DNA of 64,000 nucleotides, from assembly GCF_037126465.1 (NCBI RefSeq), contig NC_088201.1, positions 20,382,550-20,446,549 on the forward strand. The letters run 5' to 3'. This DNA is from Ornithodoros turicata. Its lineage: Eukaryota > Arthropoda > Arachnida > Ixodida > Argasidae. The notes beneath the pieces are model-generated. The model had not been told where the DNA came from, ran no database searches, and saw only the letters and a list, made by a program, of their open reading frames with translations. Position numbers and translations under genes: made by a program. Below, piece by piece: positions 10,966 to 21,034 of the stretch (positions within the stretch are counted from its first letter, which is position 1; the number at the start of each line of letters is the position of its first letter).

Positions 10966-11992
10966 CCTACCGGTGTACCCACTTTTTTTTTGTATGTGTC
11001 TCGGAATTCCTTCCCTTCATTAACGTCTCCCCAGGAAGGAGAGCAACTGCCATTGCTAAATGTCATCATTGGTCGTTCTCCGCAGAACTTGCAAAACTTT
11101 ATTTACCCTCCTTAAACTGAATATCTCCTCCGGGCAATACTGTTGAGCCCATCAAGCTGCACATTTCTCAACTGATAACCTCTTGGGAACCTCACATCCT
11201 TTCGACAAGACGGAATCTGCTCCACTTGGTACTTTGAGCGCACTTCCGTTCTATACGCTCGAATAAATCGCTTTGTCTCTTTGCCTCTGGTGGTCGAATA
11301 ATCTCTGAGTAAAGTCAACGCGCGAAAACAGCATGATACAGTGGCAGTATTTCTCTCTTGGGACATTTTGGTTACTTTGAGTATGCATATCACCAGAGAT
11401 AGTTCGTATCTTATCGGCGTTTATGCGCTCATGAGATATTCATACACTTGGTAGAATGGTTCAAGACGTTTCAGGCCGTGCTGGAATGAATTTAGTACAC
11501 AGCGCTAAGTAACCCAGCTGAATAAGATATACGCAGCATGAGACAAACGTGTTGAGCGTTCACTGAATAGTAAGTAGATATATCTTCATGTGTAACTTCT
11601 CGTGAAACACGTATGTGACTGAAAACTTTTTTCCATTTAAATCGCTGAGGTTTGCCAACGAATGTCACTTCCGTAATCTATAAACTAATTGACTGGTTTG
11701 TTTTGAGTGAACAGGGTTCTAAATACATGAAAAAAAAAAGTTGTTAGAGAGTTTTAGTAGATTGGATACAATATGCGAAAACCATACGATAACGGAAGCT
11801 GTCAAATCAAAGAACACCGATGTGATGTCAGCCACTACAAAGGAATAAGGCAATTGGCTCATTGTATTCTTGGAACGATTATCGTGAACACGTTCCGATG
11901 TACTAACATTCCATATGTTTTATTGTTTAGTTTTTTTGTTTTTGTTTTCTTGTAATACGGTGTTTGCGTTGGCAACACACAACGCCATTTGC
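10966..11992. other. Unassigned spacer
   Basis: The first 35 bases (TTTTCCCTACCGGTGTACCC) recur after the second LINE tail at 12320. The rest is AT-rich with no domain or element recognised. Confidence 0.4.
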
Positions 11993-12048
11993 AAATATCT
12001 GCTACTATATCTGCATCATATATGATGTAGATATAGTAGCAGATATTT
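11993..12048. repeat. 56-bp near-perfect palindrome
   Basis: Arms of 28 bp with one mismatch meet without a loop at 12020/12021. The left arm begins AAATATCTGCTACTATAT and the right arm ends ATATAGTAGCAGATATTT. Such a palindrome can extrude a cruciform. It may be a minimal foldback element. Confidence 0.85.
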
Positions 12049-12059
12049 CCATGCCAATC

Positions 12060-12305
12060 GCACAGCAATGTGCGGTTTATGAGCGGTCTGCTTAGTTTTG
12101 TGTTCCATGGCAAAAGTACACATCTCAACTGCAAGAAGCTCATTTCCTTTTTCCTTTTCTTCTTTTTTCCCCACCCTCCTTTTCCTTCATTTGTTTTACA
12201 TATAATGAGACCTAAATAACGCGTCCTGGAGTAGCCAGTCCCGAGTAGTTTGGAGCTAACATCTCCATTATTTCTTTTACCAATCAATCAATCAGTCAAT
12301 CAAAC
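12060..12305 (+). mobile_element. LINE 3' tail fragment (same family as 8370 LINE)
   Basis: Only the 3' untranslated region is present: CATGGCAAAAGTACACATCT, then a pyrimidine stretch, TTTACATATAATGAGACC, AACGCGTCCTGGAGTAGCC and an (ATCA)n tail at 12280-12305. It is an extreme 5' truncation. The reversed copy at 27795-27985 extends to the same left words, so the family limit probably includes them. Confidence 0.75.
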
Positions 12306-12779
12306 AATCACTCAATCCCTAATTTTCCCTACCGGTATACCCACTTTTCAGTTAGACGCGGGAACAAATGTGACCAGAAATAAGACCCAGACGCGGACGT
12401 TGATGCACATCTTGGAGGTTTATTTTTATTTTTTATGGCTTTGGCCTTGGAAATCGTTGAGAAAAACCCCCCGTCTCTGTGATGCAGGTGCTTCGGCCAC
12501 TCAGTGAATGGGATTCTCGTCCAGCAACGCTCTACTGCATTAGTACCTGCATTTTGATAATCCTCCTGGTTGCTAAGGCTCAGTCACACAGAATTGGTAC
12601 CGGCCTAATGGGAGCGGTACAGACGCAGAGCGAATCACGTGCAAGACCTAACATCTCTCTGTGTATGCTTTTTGTCTCGCTCGGTCTTCGTCGAGGTGAT
12701 GCAATATGCATTAATTTCACCATGACTACGCTCTTGCGTTTTGATTAGTCTTGAAAACCGCAGCCTTTCGAAGGGAAGC
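12306..12779. other. Unassigned spacer
   Basis: The spacer starts with the shared flank TTTTCCCTACCGGTATACCC. I see nothing else supportable. Open frames of 85-89 codons at 12250-12748 have no motif. Confidence 0.4.
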
Positions 12780-13036
12780 ACTATGCCACGTGGTCTTATT
12801 TCGTCTTATTTATATATTCAAGCACAAATCATTAGCCATTAACCAATCACTTATGTTACTCAGAATAAAGTCCATTTTAGACTCAATAGACTCCAATGTG
12901 TCACTTACGAAGAATATATTCGTATCATTCGCGTACAATGTGAAAGTACCGGTGCAATGTATACAATATCATTAGTAAATACGAGAAAAATGATAGGGCC
13001 AAAGGTTGACCCATGAGGGACACTGGAGCAAACTGG

Positions 13037-13398
13037 CAGTGATGGCCAGTAGTTAACTATGTAGCGGCACTGTGCGTAGCCGACGATGAAGATGTCACCA
13101 GGCGCGTGTTGCCCACGCCCACGCTCTTCTGCACCAGCCACCCAGTCATTCTCATTCTTTTCCCAGCTGTTGACCAGTAAACAGCCTAGTCCCGCCTTAC
13201 GCCTCCGGTCTCCTTCACTCTCGGCCTAACAACTACATGTAGTTAAACTGCTAGTTAAACTAGTTAAAATACATTGCAGTAGTTAAAGAAGTTGTTTTAA
13301 CTACTCCCCTGAAAAGTAGTTGAACTACTAGTTAAAGTACTCCATCGAGAAGTAGTTATAGTTAAACTACTGCAGAAGTAGTTAGTGGCCATCACTTT
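13037..13398. mobile_element. hAT-like MITE with target duplication, itself interrupted
   Basis: The ends are CAGTGATGGCCA (left) and TGGCCATCACTTT (right), inverted with a small end difference. Subterminal TAGTTAAAC words repeat many times inside. Flanking 8-mers CAAACTGG (13029-13036) and AAAACTGG (13399-13406) match at 7 of 8, the size expected for hAT insertion. Removing the element rejoins the LINE RT relic. A solo LTR sits inside it at 13060-13231, leaving a MITE of about 186 bp. Confidence 0.8.
13060..13231. mobile_element. Solo LTR inside hAT MITE
   Basis: The segment begins TGTAGCGGCACTG and ends CGGCCTAACA, giving TGT...ACA ends, and is flanked by ACTA at 13056-13059 and 13232-13235. 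Removing it restores a continuous TAACTACATGTAGTTAA run of the MITE. It is GC-richer than its host element. A single LTR is normally left by recombination between the two LTRs of a full element. No internal region or primer binding site follows. Confidence 0.65.
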
Positions 13399-13568
13399 AA
13401 AACTGGCATCATATCAGAATGTCATCCACGACGACATATTGCAGATGACCGCGTAAATAGTCGGCAAAAACTTTGTGCGGAACACCTCTAGCATCATAGA
13501 AGTATAATTTATCTAACAGTACCTGGTGATGAAAACAGTAATCAAATGCTTTTGCTATATCGAAAATA

Positions 13569-14772
13569 CAGGGTATCCAGTTTAGTTCAGTTTATTTTAT
13601 GACAAACAGACAGAACAAAGTAATGTAACAACTGGATCTGCAGTGCAAACCCGTGTGTGTCCGGTGAGAAAGTGTCATTGAATTTCTAAAAAAACTACGC
13701 GTGGTAAAAATTTGAAACTTGTTGTATGATACTCCTGAATGTTTTTGCCGCCCAAACAAGCGGTTTGCATGAGTGTACCTCATTCATTAGGCTAATTATC
13801 TTAATTGAACTCCAAATTTTGCCAAGGAAAGATGACGTTTTCTTTTCTTTCTTTTTTTTTTCGTTTTCGTTAATTAGAAAGTCCGTGACCACAACATGCT
13901 ATTCCAATCGTAATTTAAAGTTTCTTCAACCATTCCCAAATTATTGACACACGAAAATTTGCCACCTCTGCAAGCCCGTTTTCGGATTTCATCAGTACCG
14001 GCACTATATCGGCAAGGCCCGAAGACACTCCCACTGCGCATGGAAACAGCATGAGAAAAATAGAAAAAAAAAAAAAAGAAGGGGGAGGGCGGAGACCGGC
14101 CCAATCACGCATTCGTCTGCGCAAGCTTATCTGTTTGCAGCCATCAGTTACTGATACAGTTACTGATAATCACAGACATCGGATTTCTGTGCAGTTTTCT
14201 CTGCTGTCCTTTACTCCTCCCCATACTTTAGGCGGGGTAACCTGAATGAGCGCACCTTGATGAGAGACGTTTTTTTTTTTCTTTTTTGTGTGTGGCTGTT
14301 TGTGTGGTTTTGTGATTGTTTTGTTGTTGTTTTCGGGTGTCAAATTTTTGTGGAAACCCAGGCAGCACAATGTACCGAAAGTCGAGTGCAATAGGGGTGG
14401 ACGGTGTGTGTGTTATCAATGTTCTTTAATTTCATGAGTCTGTTCAAGGCCTTCCACCTATCCGTACACCCCAATTGTACTCGACTTTCAGTACATTGTG
14501 CTGCTTGGGAACATTGTGAAAGATCCTGTATTTGTGACTGAAATGGTGTGTTGTGGCCATGGGCTTTCTAATTAACGCAAAGAAACGTTTCCTATCCTTG
14601 GCAAATTATTGAGTTCAATTAAGCTAATTAGACTAATTAATGAGGTACACTCACAGAAAACACCTGTTTGGGTGGTAAAAACCTTCACAAGTAGCGTGCA
14701 CAAGGTTTCCCATTTTTATGACACGTATATTTTTTAGAAATTTAATGACACTTTCTCACCGGACACCCTGTA
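13569..14772. mobile_element. Long inverted-repeat DNA element
   Basis: The right arm (about 14540-14772) is the inverse complement of the left arm (about 13655-13900). Shared words include TGTCCGGTGAGAAAGTGTCA, TTTCTAAAAAA and GCTAATTA. The outer right end reads ACACCCTGTA, and a matching left end TACAGGGTATCC lies at 13569, separated from the arm by about 85 bp that looks inserted. TA at both edges fits a TA target as in mariner-type elements. No transposase frame is visible. It holds a 153-bp MITE at 14357. Confidence 0.6.
14357..14509. mobile_element. 153-bp MITE (CCCAAGCAGCACAATG family), copy 1
   Basis: Inverted ends of about 45 bp begin CCCAGGCAGCACAATGTACC and end GTACATTGTGCTGCTTGGG. 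A shared centre, TCAATGTTCTTTAATTTCA, separates them. A second copy of exactly the same length lies at 47189-47341. There is no coding capacity. Target duplication is not clear in this copy. Confidence 0.8.
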
Positions 14773-15254
14773 TAAGCGGCCACTGCAGTCCTCTGTTTAG
14801 CCTCAGCCTGTTCTCTCATACAGTATATGTAAGAATATCGTCCTCCCCTTTCTTAACTTGCCTCTATCTACTTCCTTTCTCCGAACATTGGAAGAAAACG
14901 GCCAGCATCGAATGGCCGGTAGCTCGCAACAATAGTCAAATACCAAGGCTAGCGCTACACATGTTCTTTCCCATTTCTTTTTCATTTCTTACATATGAAA
15001 CATGACCAGCGGTTCAATGTACTGTCTCCAATACCACACTGCCCATAGAGCTACTAGTGCTTTGTCATGTTTGTCAGCCGTATCATCATCGTCTCTTTAT
15101 GTGTGTGTGTGTCGTTAGCCACATTCCACCACCTCTATTCGTAAACGAACATATGTGTGCGTATAATGGCGAATTAAGTTTCCCAACAACAAACGCGCCA
15201 CAAGAAATTGAACTCTTGAAGACTTCATCTCATAATTCCCTACACCCTTATAAA
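14773..15254. other. Unassigned spacer
   Basis: No coding region or element was recognised. A short GT run is present near 15103-15114. Confidence 0.4.
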
Positions 15255-15478
15255 AGAACTTCACTGCATAACACGCTGAAGGCCACAGAGTGATAGCGTT
15301 AACAGCCCACTCCTGATTTGTGGAAAGCGTACGCCTTTTTGTAATACTTAACATAACTGCATAAGTGTCATAAAAAGGCATCGGCCTCCCGTGTTGAACA
15401 AAAGGAGAGGACGATGCCATTCGGGATGATGGTCGGCTAGGAGCATGTTATGCTTTCAAGTTCTGCTTTAAGCTACAG
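15255..15478. mobile_element. Palindromic MITE family P
   Basis: The left arm reads AAGAACTTCACTGCATAACACG. The centre is GTACGCCTTTTTGTAATACTTA against AAGTGTCATAAAAAGGC. The right arm is GGGATGATGGTCGGCTAGGA then TTCAAGTTCTGCTTTAAG. Words are cited in pieces because the arms are imperfect. A CAC/ACC microsatellite (15527-15560) follows shortly after. Confidence 0.7.
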
Positions 15479-18400
15479 TCGTGACGCTGGCCACATGAGT
15501 GAGAAGAAAAACGGCAAGCCGGTCTCGTCACCACCACCACCACCACCACAACCACAACCACCTGTTTTAACGTGTATGTGATTCTAAACACAACATTGTA
15601 AACACGCTCAAGAAGCGCGCGATGAATGGGTAGCAAATTAGCAAAATCATCACCGACGTTACCAGACATTAGAATTAATTCTTGATAAAAATCCGCACAC
15701 CTTATTTTAGCAAACTTGCAAAAGCGCAGTATGCTGGTGCATATTATGACTCATTGGAGCGTGACTCGCTGGCACTTCGAAACAGGGCCTCGCGCTGTTC
15801 GCGACCAATGTTTCTCTTCTTCTGTACATAGCCACATCTTCTATACATACACACATCTTCTATACGTAGCCACTCATGCACACACAGACATGATTCGTTG
15901 ATAAAGTAGTCTTCTAAATAGCGTCATTATGCAAGTTGTGCCGAACCATGTGTTTGTGATTCCGCAAACAGTTTACCAACATCCAAGTGCTGGCCATCGG
16001 ACACAGATCGAAAATGAGCGACTGCAATCAGTTTTCCCTGGCGTTGCTTATTGAATGCTGTATCGGAAGCGGTCTCCTTGGCCGCCAGTGCAGGTCGGAT
16101 GCATTACGCTTAGTTATAACAGTCTCAAGAGCAACTGATCCATTCTAATTCTGACTCATTATCTGAATACGATCTTATAATTCGCTGAACCTGTAGTTCT
16201 CTTTATATGGATATAGCGCTTCATTCAATCTTCGCTTAATTCAATGTTGATTACTTATGAGTTATCCGGGTTTCCCCGTTTTCGACTCTTGCTTTCTAAA
16301 GGAAATCACGCAGTGCAAATGAACTGGGAAGCATCCGCGTCAGCTGAATACAATTTGTGCAATAGCGTGGCTGGTTTAACGTAGTTTGTAAACGCATATG
16401 TCAAGATGCACAATAATGCCTTATAAACGCTAGAAGATCATATACTTTAGACGACGATTGCTCACAAAGCCGTTCTTTGGGTGGAGTAGGTGGTGCAGCT
16501 TATTGAGCCTGGGGTGGGGCTTTCTGCTTGGGCGAGGTCCTTCTCCTAAGAGAAGCTGCGCGTTAGGAAGTAGTAAAACAGTAACGCAGCAGCGTAGATC
16601 ATCGTTGGAAATCATTTCTTCATGCTCTCATTTTTTCTGAGCAGCAGCTTGAGCTGGCTGTTGAGACCACTATTAATACAACAATAGCTATCGCTATATC
16701 TGCGTTTATTTTGTTTCTACGTGTGTTCAATCTCTTTACATCACTATGCAAAATATGGACCAACTACCACGCATCCAGACTAGCTCGAACCGCAGAAGAA
16801 AGAATGAGTTCGTTCCGCAAAGCAATTGAGGATACGTAGTTTTGCCATCCATAACAATTTTGCTTTGCGACCAGTGTTTGTGTGTGTGTGTATAGCACTT
16901 GGGAGGGAGTACCTCTTGTTCGTCGAATCGGGTTTCCCCATTCCTAGGAAATGATCTGTTTCCCTGGATGGATGGCTGAGCAGGCTGTCCGCGCCGCTGA
17001 ATCCACGCTCGCTGAAAACCAGGATGTCTGCTCCAAGTACACGATATCTTTCAAAAGCATTTATTTAGGTACCGCATGTGCCCCTAACAACCTCTCAGTA
17101 CGTGAGCGATATATGTGAATGTACTATTCTTAGGGCTCTGTTTGAACAACCTACCAGAGTGATGCTCCACAGCCTAAGGTATTTTCATGCGCAATTGCAT
17201 ACGATTGCAGCCGGGCCAAATGGTGTCGAAAACGTGTTGACAACAGAAGGTAATAACCGGTACGCAAACACTGGCTGCTCGTTTGCGGTCCAGCCACGGT
17301 GGAAGCAGGCGTTTAATGAAACAATAAAAAATGCTCATTACACACGACGCTTAAGTCACCCAGAAACAGGAAACACCCAGTAGCTCCGCCTCGATAATCT
17401 TCTCGCGCAAATCGTTTCGAGTGACGTTGCGGCGATAATGTAATTCATTTAGCTTTTTCTTTGTCGCATGCAAATAAGAGCTAGAAACCTCGGAGCATTT
17501 AGTAATTAAGCAGTTATGAAAGGTAGGATACATGGCCAAAAAAATTTGTGGGACATTGTTGTAACCTGAAAGAGTGCACTATTCCAATAAACGGTCGATT
17601 GGAAAATGAACCAACCATAGCAATATTTACTTTCGTTTTTTTTTCGTTTTTTCTTCTTCTTTTCAGCCGAGTTTAACCGTTAGTCGTTTCGTAACATATG
17701 TAATTTTTGCTCTCTTTCAATCCATATTTTTCTGCCTTATTACGAGTATATATCCTGCGAAATACCTGCGAAATATCCCTTCCTTTACGAAGAAGGGTTC
17801 TGTTGGAGGGTTTCTAGAATGTGGAAAGCATGATCTCTCTCTTCGAGAATAATAAGCAGGAGGAGAAAAAAGAGAGAAAAAAAAAACAGTACCAAAGAAG
17901 CACTTCTTTTGATGTGCCTATTTCACAACTTGCCGAAAGGCAGAAAATGGAACGTATAAGTGATACCAGGACGAGTCATGTGACGAAGGATGGGTTATAT
18001 CGCTTAGCATTCTGAAACACGTATCGTTTCAATATGGTACTTTACGTTGATCAGTTCCATAGATCAGTAGGAATGGTCGCCGTTTAAAATAACCCAAAGA
18101 TATTGTGAGAGCGCTTCCTGGATTATTCTGTCGATACTCTTTTCCTATTACTTCTTTACCTTGCATGCAGCTTTAAGCGCCTCAGTCGAAGTAAATGGAG
18201 TGTAACTTTGACTTTTACTCTCTTTCTACTCTTTTCTGCTCGTCTTTACTCTGATCACGGCTTATACTACCGAAACTCATTTTTTCCCCTGCAAAGGTTC
18301 CTGTTACACATCAAAGCGCGTAACTGATACTCTTAGGAAGTGTAAAGCAACGGAGACAGGGACTGTTACTCTCCTCTTTTACGCTTTTATTCTGGGATAT

Positions 18401-18884
18401 ACTCTTCTCTTACACCTCATTGCCTAACTTCCTCTTCCGAGATTCCCTTTCCTTGTCTGCAATTTCGAGCATTTGTTCATTAATCCCTAGACATTTGTCC
18501 GTTAAATAGCTGTAATTGTTGTGCTTTACTGTTGGCATTGCAAACACGTAAAATATACGCAAGATTTTACTTCAAAGATTGTTCTCGAAAGGTATCTGCT
18601 GTATAGTACTTCTTCTACGGAACTCGTGTCCCTGCCTCAGACTAATTGACATGGCTGTGATGCGCTGGCTCGGCGTAGCAGCACTATATGACGTTACTAT
18701 GCCATGCCATGCTATGCTGAATACGGAGGTTCTCATCCGTTGACTACCTGTACATCTCTGATGGCGTGTCAGTGACCTAAGTATATACGCGTATGTATTA
18801 CTAGATCTGCACCGAAAGACAACAAATAAGTAATAATGGTGCCGTGATGTTACACGTATGGTAGTCTGCCTAGTGCGGCGACAT
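15479..18884. other. Unassigned region, no gene recognised
   Basis: The stretch holds an (ACC)n-like microsatellite at 15527-15560, a GT run near 16880, a T-rich stretch at about 17634-17665, an A-rich run at about 17865-17888 and a CT-rich stretch around 18200-18430. A 101-codon plus-strand frame at 17078-17383 has no recognised domain. Nothing has enough support to be called a gene. Confidence 0.4.
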
Positions 18885-19090
18885 GTTGCACGTGCCGCAG
18901 GGTAGCACTGCGGATAATTTGGACCACCATGGGGTTATTTTGACGTGCGCCGGAAATCGCCGACTCACGGTGCTGGAAGTAATGTTTACCTCCTCCACAT
19001 TGCTACCGTCCTCAGCTGGGATCGAACCCGCGATCTTGAGCTCAGTAAGCCAACATGTTACCGACTGGGCTACCGAGGCCGGTCACTTGG
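18885..19090 (-). repeat. tRNA-derived SINE
   Basis: Read on the minus strand, a tRNA-like head begins GGCCTCGGTAGCCCAGTCGG (A-box region) and continues to GCGGGTTCGATCC (B-box). The body contains TTTCCGGCGCACGTC and GGTGGTCCAAATTATCCGC. These are internal RNA polymerase III promoter elements typical of SINEs. The head resembles the SINE at 56498, but the bodies differ, so they are separate families or subfamilies. Confidence 0.75.
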
Positions 19091-20255
19091 TACCGGCTGC
19101 TGTTATTATTTCGCCGTGACTGCTTAAAGGAGTACACAGGGCCATAAAAAAAAAAAAAAAAAAAAAAAAACAGATTAAGACGTCTGATGAAAGTATGTGT
19201 GTCATTTCACCGTATAGCGTGGAAGGTTTTGATGTGTGCAGTTTGTTTCCCAGAAAAAAAAAAAAAAACTCGCATAAACATGGCTCCGCGCGTTCACCCT
19301 TAACGCGCCACTCCGGGTATAACGAGGAGGAGAAGGTATGATGACGCGTCGCCGATGACGTTGCAGGGAGAACTCGTTGTGGTTCGCCGGTCAGTGGGGG
19401 TCAGCGCCTTGTCCCTTTGCCGCCATAAACCAGTTTTGCCAGTTCTCCCGGAGAATTGGGGATAGAAGGAGCGGCCGAATCATGACCGAGCCAGGAGCGA
19501 TGCTTTTTCAGAACCCCGAACAGCCGAGTAGCAGACGACAGCGGAGTAACAGACAACATTTCTCTGGACCAATCAGCGAGCGTGATCCTTGTAGCGTCAG
19601 CGCGATGTCTCAGGCAGATCACAGGCTGGTACTGCTCTCCACTGCCGTTGCGCACGGCCGCTTTTTGCGGCGTACTTTAAATTCGATTTCTGCGATAAGT
19701 ATGACCCTGTGGTGTAAACTACTTCGCATGGTGCATCTTACTGGCCTACTTAACAGTTTAATAGGAAGAAAACAGGGTGTTAAGAATGACTTCTGTGCTA
19801 AATAGAGCCAGCAAACGTCTGTCAACCGATCAGTTTGTGGGCACGGTTCATTTCATCCGCATGGTGATCCTTCTCAGCGTATGTACGCCCAGGACGACGT
19901 CAGACACAGGGCCTGAATATCCATGGGGTACGCTTGATGAACAACAACAACAACAAAAAAAAAGCAATAACGAAGCGACGTTGCAACACAGTAAAATAAA
20001 TTGTCCCCATATCCCCGATGGTAATATTTACTCCCTTAGAGAGTTAAGTTACACTTCTGGCCGGCAGTGTTACATTTACGCTTTGGAACAACAAGTATAC
20101 GTTATGTTACATAAGAGTGGTCTCAGTGACAAAAATTGTACACTGAGCGGTGGACACGGAGACCGGAGAAATCACATTAATGTCCACAGTAAATCCCTCA
20201 GCTTGGTGTCTGTAGAAAAGAAAAGCATAAAATTCAGTGTCGATTTAACGGTAGT
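19091..20255. other. Unassigned region
   Basis: A TTAAAGGAGTACACAGG end at 19123 is followed by a poly-A run of about 25 (19146-19170) and a second A run near 19254-19268. A 142-codon frame at 19377-19805 and a 194-codon frame at 19777-20361 have no recognised motif, and the second runs into tandem repeats. No gene is claimed. Confidence 0.35.
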
Positions 20256-20284
20256 GAAATGCGTTAGCATTATGCGCCTTTTCC

Positions 20285-20565
20285 GGTCCATACTTGACTT
20301 CCGGGTACCCACTCCCGGTCTAAACCCAACTTCCGGTTATACACTTCCCGTCTATACTTGACTTCCGGTTTCCCACTTCCCGTCTATACTTGACTTGCGG
20401 TATCCACTTCCGGTCCGTACTTGACTTCCGGTATCCACTTCCGGTCCATACTTGACTTCCGGTATCCACTTCCAGTCCAACTCGACCTCCGCTTCTCCAC
20501 TTGCGGTTAAACCTGACTTCCGGTTGTCCACCTCCGCTCTATACTTGACATCCGGTTCGACACTC
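20285..20565. repeat. ~31-bp tandem repeat (CTTCCGG-rich)
   Basis: Units are of the form CTTGACTTCCGG then TATCCACTTCCGGTCCATA, about 31 bp each, with roughly nine copies that vary in length. The array lies just inside the AATGCGTTAGCATTA end. Confidence 0.85.
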
Positions 20566-20569
20566 AATT

Positions 20570-20825
20570 ACTATATGTAAGTCAATTTAATTAACCTTTA
20601 ATTATCCTTAATTACTTTCCATTTCCCTTTAATTACCGAAGGTAACCGCAGGATGTCTGAGGTAATCATGAATTTAATTCCCTTTAATTACATTTACTTG
20701 CTTTAATTACTCTTAATTTCCCTTTAATTGACGTTAATTACCTTTAGTTCCATTTAAGTACCTCCGGTAACCTGCTACCTTCGGTAATCTTTTGTTTCAT
20801 TTAATATCTCTCTTAATTAGATATA
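20570..20825. repeat. TTTAATTAC-type short tandem repeat
   Basis: Irregular repeats of CCTTTAATTAC and variants fill the stretch, interrupted by the inverted pair ACCGAAGGTAACCGCAGG and CGGTAACCTGCTACCTTCGG. The same word class (TTAATTACCTTTAA) resumes directly after the Gypsy element at 25985. Confidence 0.75.
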
Positions 20826-20828
20826 TAT

Positions 20829-20999
20829 TGTAAGAGACTCGGACGAGGAGAAAGAGGAAGTGAAGGAAGAGGAAGGACTTTCGAGAAAGGGGCTAAGGGC
20901 CATTTCCTTTGTGGCTGAAGAAGAAGAAGAGAGAGATTGGAATGGCTTTCTGGGATACAGAGTGTTTATCTGCTTATTGATAAAAGAGGAACGTTATAT
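20829..20999 (+). repeat. 5' LTR of Gypsy element
   Basis: It starts TGTAAGAGACTCGGACGAGG and ends near GGAACGTTATAT. It matches the 3' LTR over GACGAGGAGAAAGAGGAAGT and TGCTTATTGATAAAA. It carries about 40 extra bases (around 20890-20935) that the 3' LTR lacks. At about 170 bp it is short for the class. Confidence 0.75.
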
Positions 21000-21018
21000 T
21001 TGGCGCAGTCGACAGGAT
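21000..21018 (+). promoter_or_regulatory. Candidate tRNA primer binding site
   Basis: TTGGCGCAGTCGACAGGAT lies directly after the 5' LTR. Its TGGCGCAGTCG core resembles the primer sites I recall for 17.6/297-type Gypsy elements, which are thought to use tRNA-Ser. The tRNA match was not checked. Confidence 0.5.
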
Positions 21019-21034
21019 CCGAACCTCTGCAGTT

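Larger units (their letters stand above)
12780..13567 (-). pseudogene. LINE reverse transcriptase relic split by insertion
   Basis: Minus-strand RT is found on both sides of an insertion. At 13567-13400 it reads FDIAKAFDYCFHHQVLLDKL and GVPHKVFADYLRGHLQYV, corresponding to the first catalytic block. At 13036-12800 it reads VCSSVPHGSTFGPIIFLVF, then in another frame FTLYANDTNIFF and DWLMANDLCLN. The catalytic motif, usually YADD, is YAND here, so one metal-binding Asp is lost. At least two frameshifts and stops are present. The style is CR1/L2/Jockey-like, not the I-clade type at 8370. The interruption at 13037-13398 is an hAT MITE. Confidence 0.8.

Noticed and set aside
13874..14124. Phe-rich minus-strand frames that look membrane-like
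   Set aside because: They translate a poly-A/poly-T run inside a DNA element.
19377..20361. Frames of 142 and 194 codons before the Gypsy element
   Set aside because: They have no domain, and the longer one runs into the CTTCCGG tandem array.
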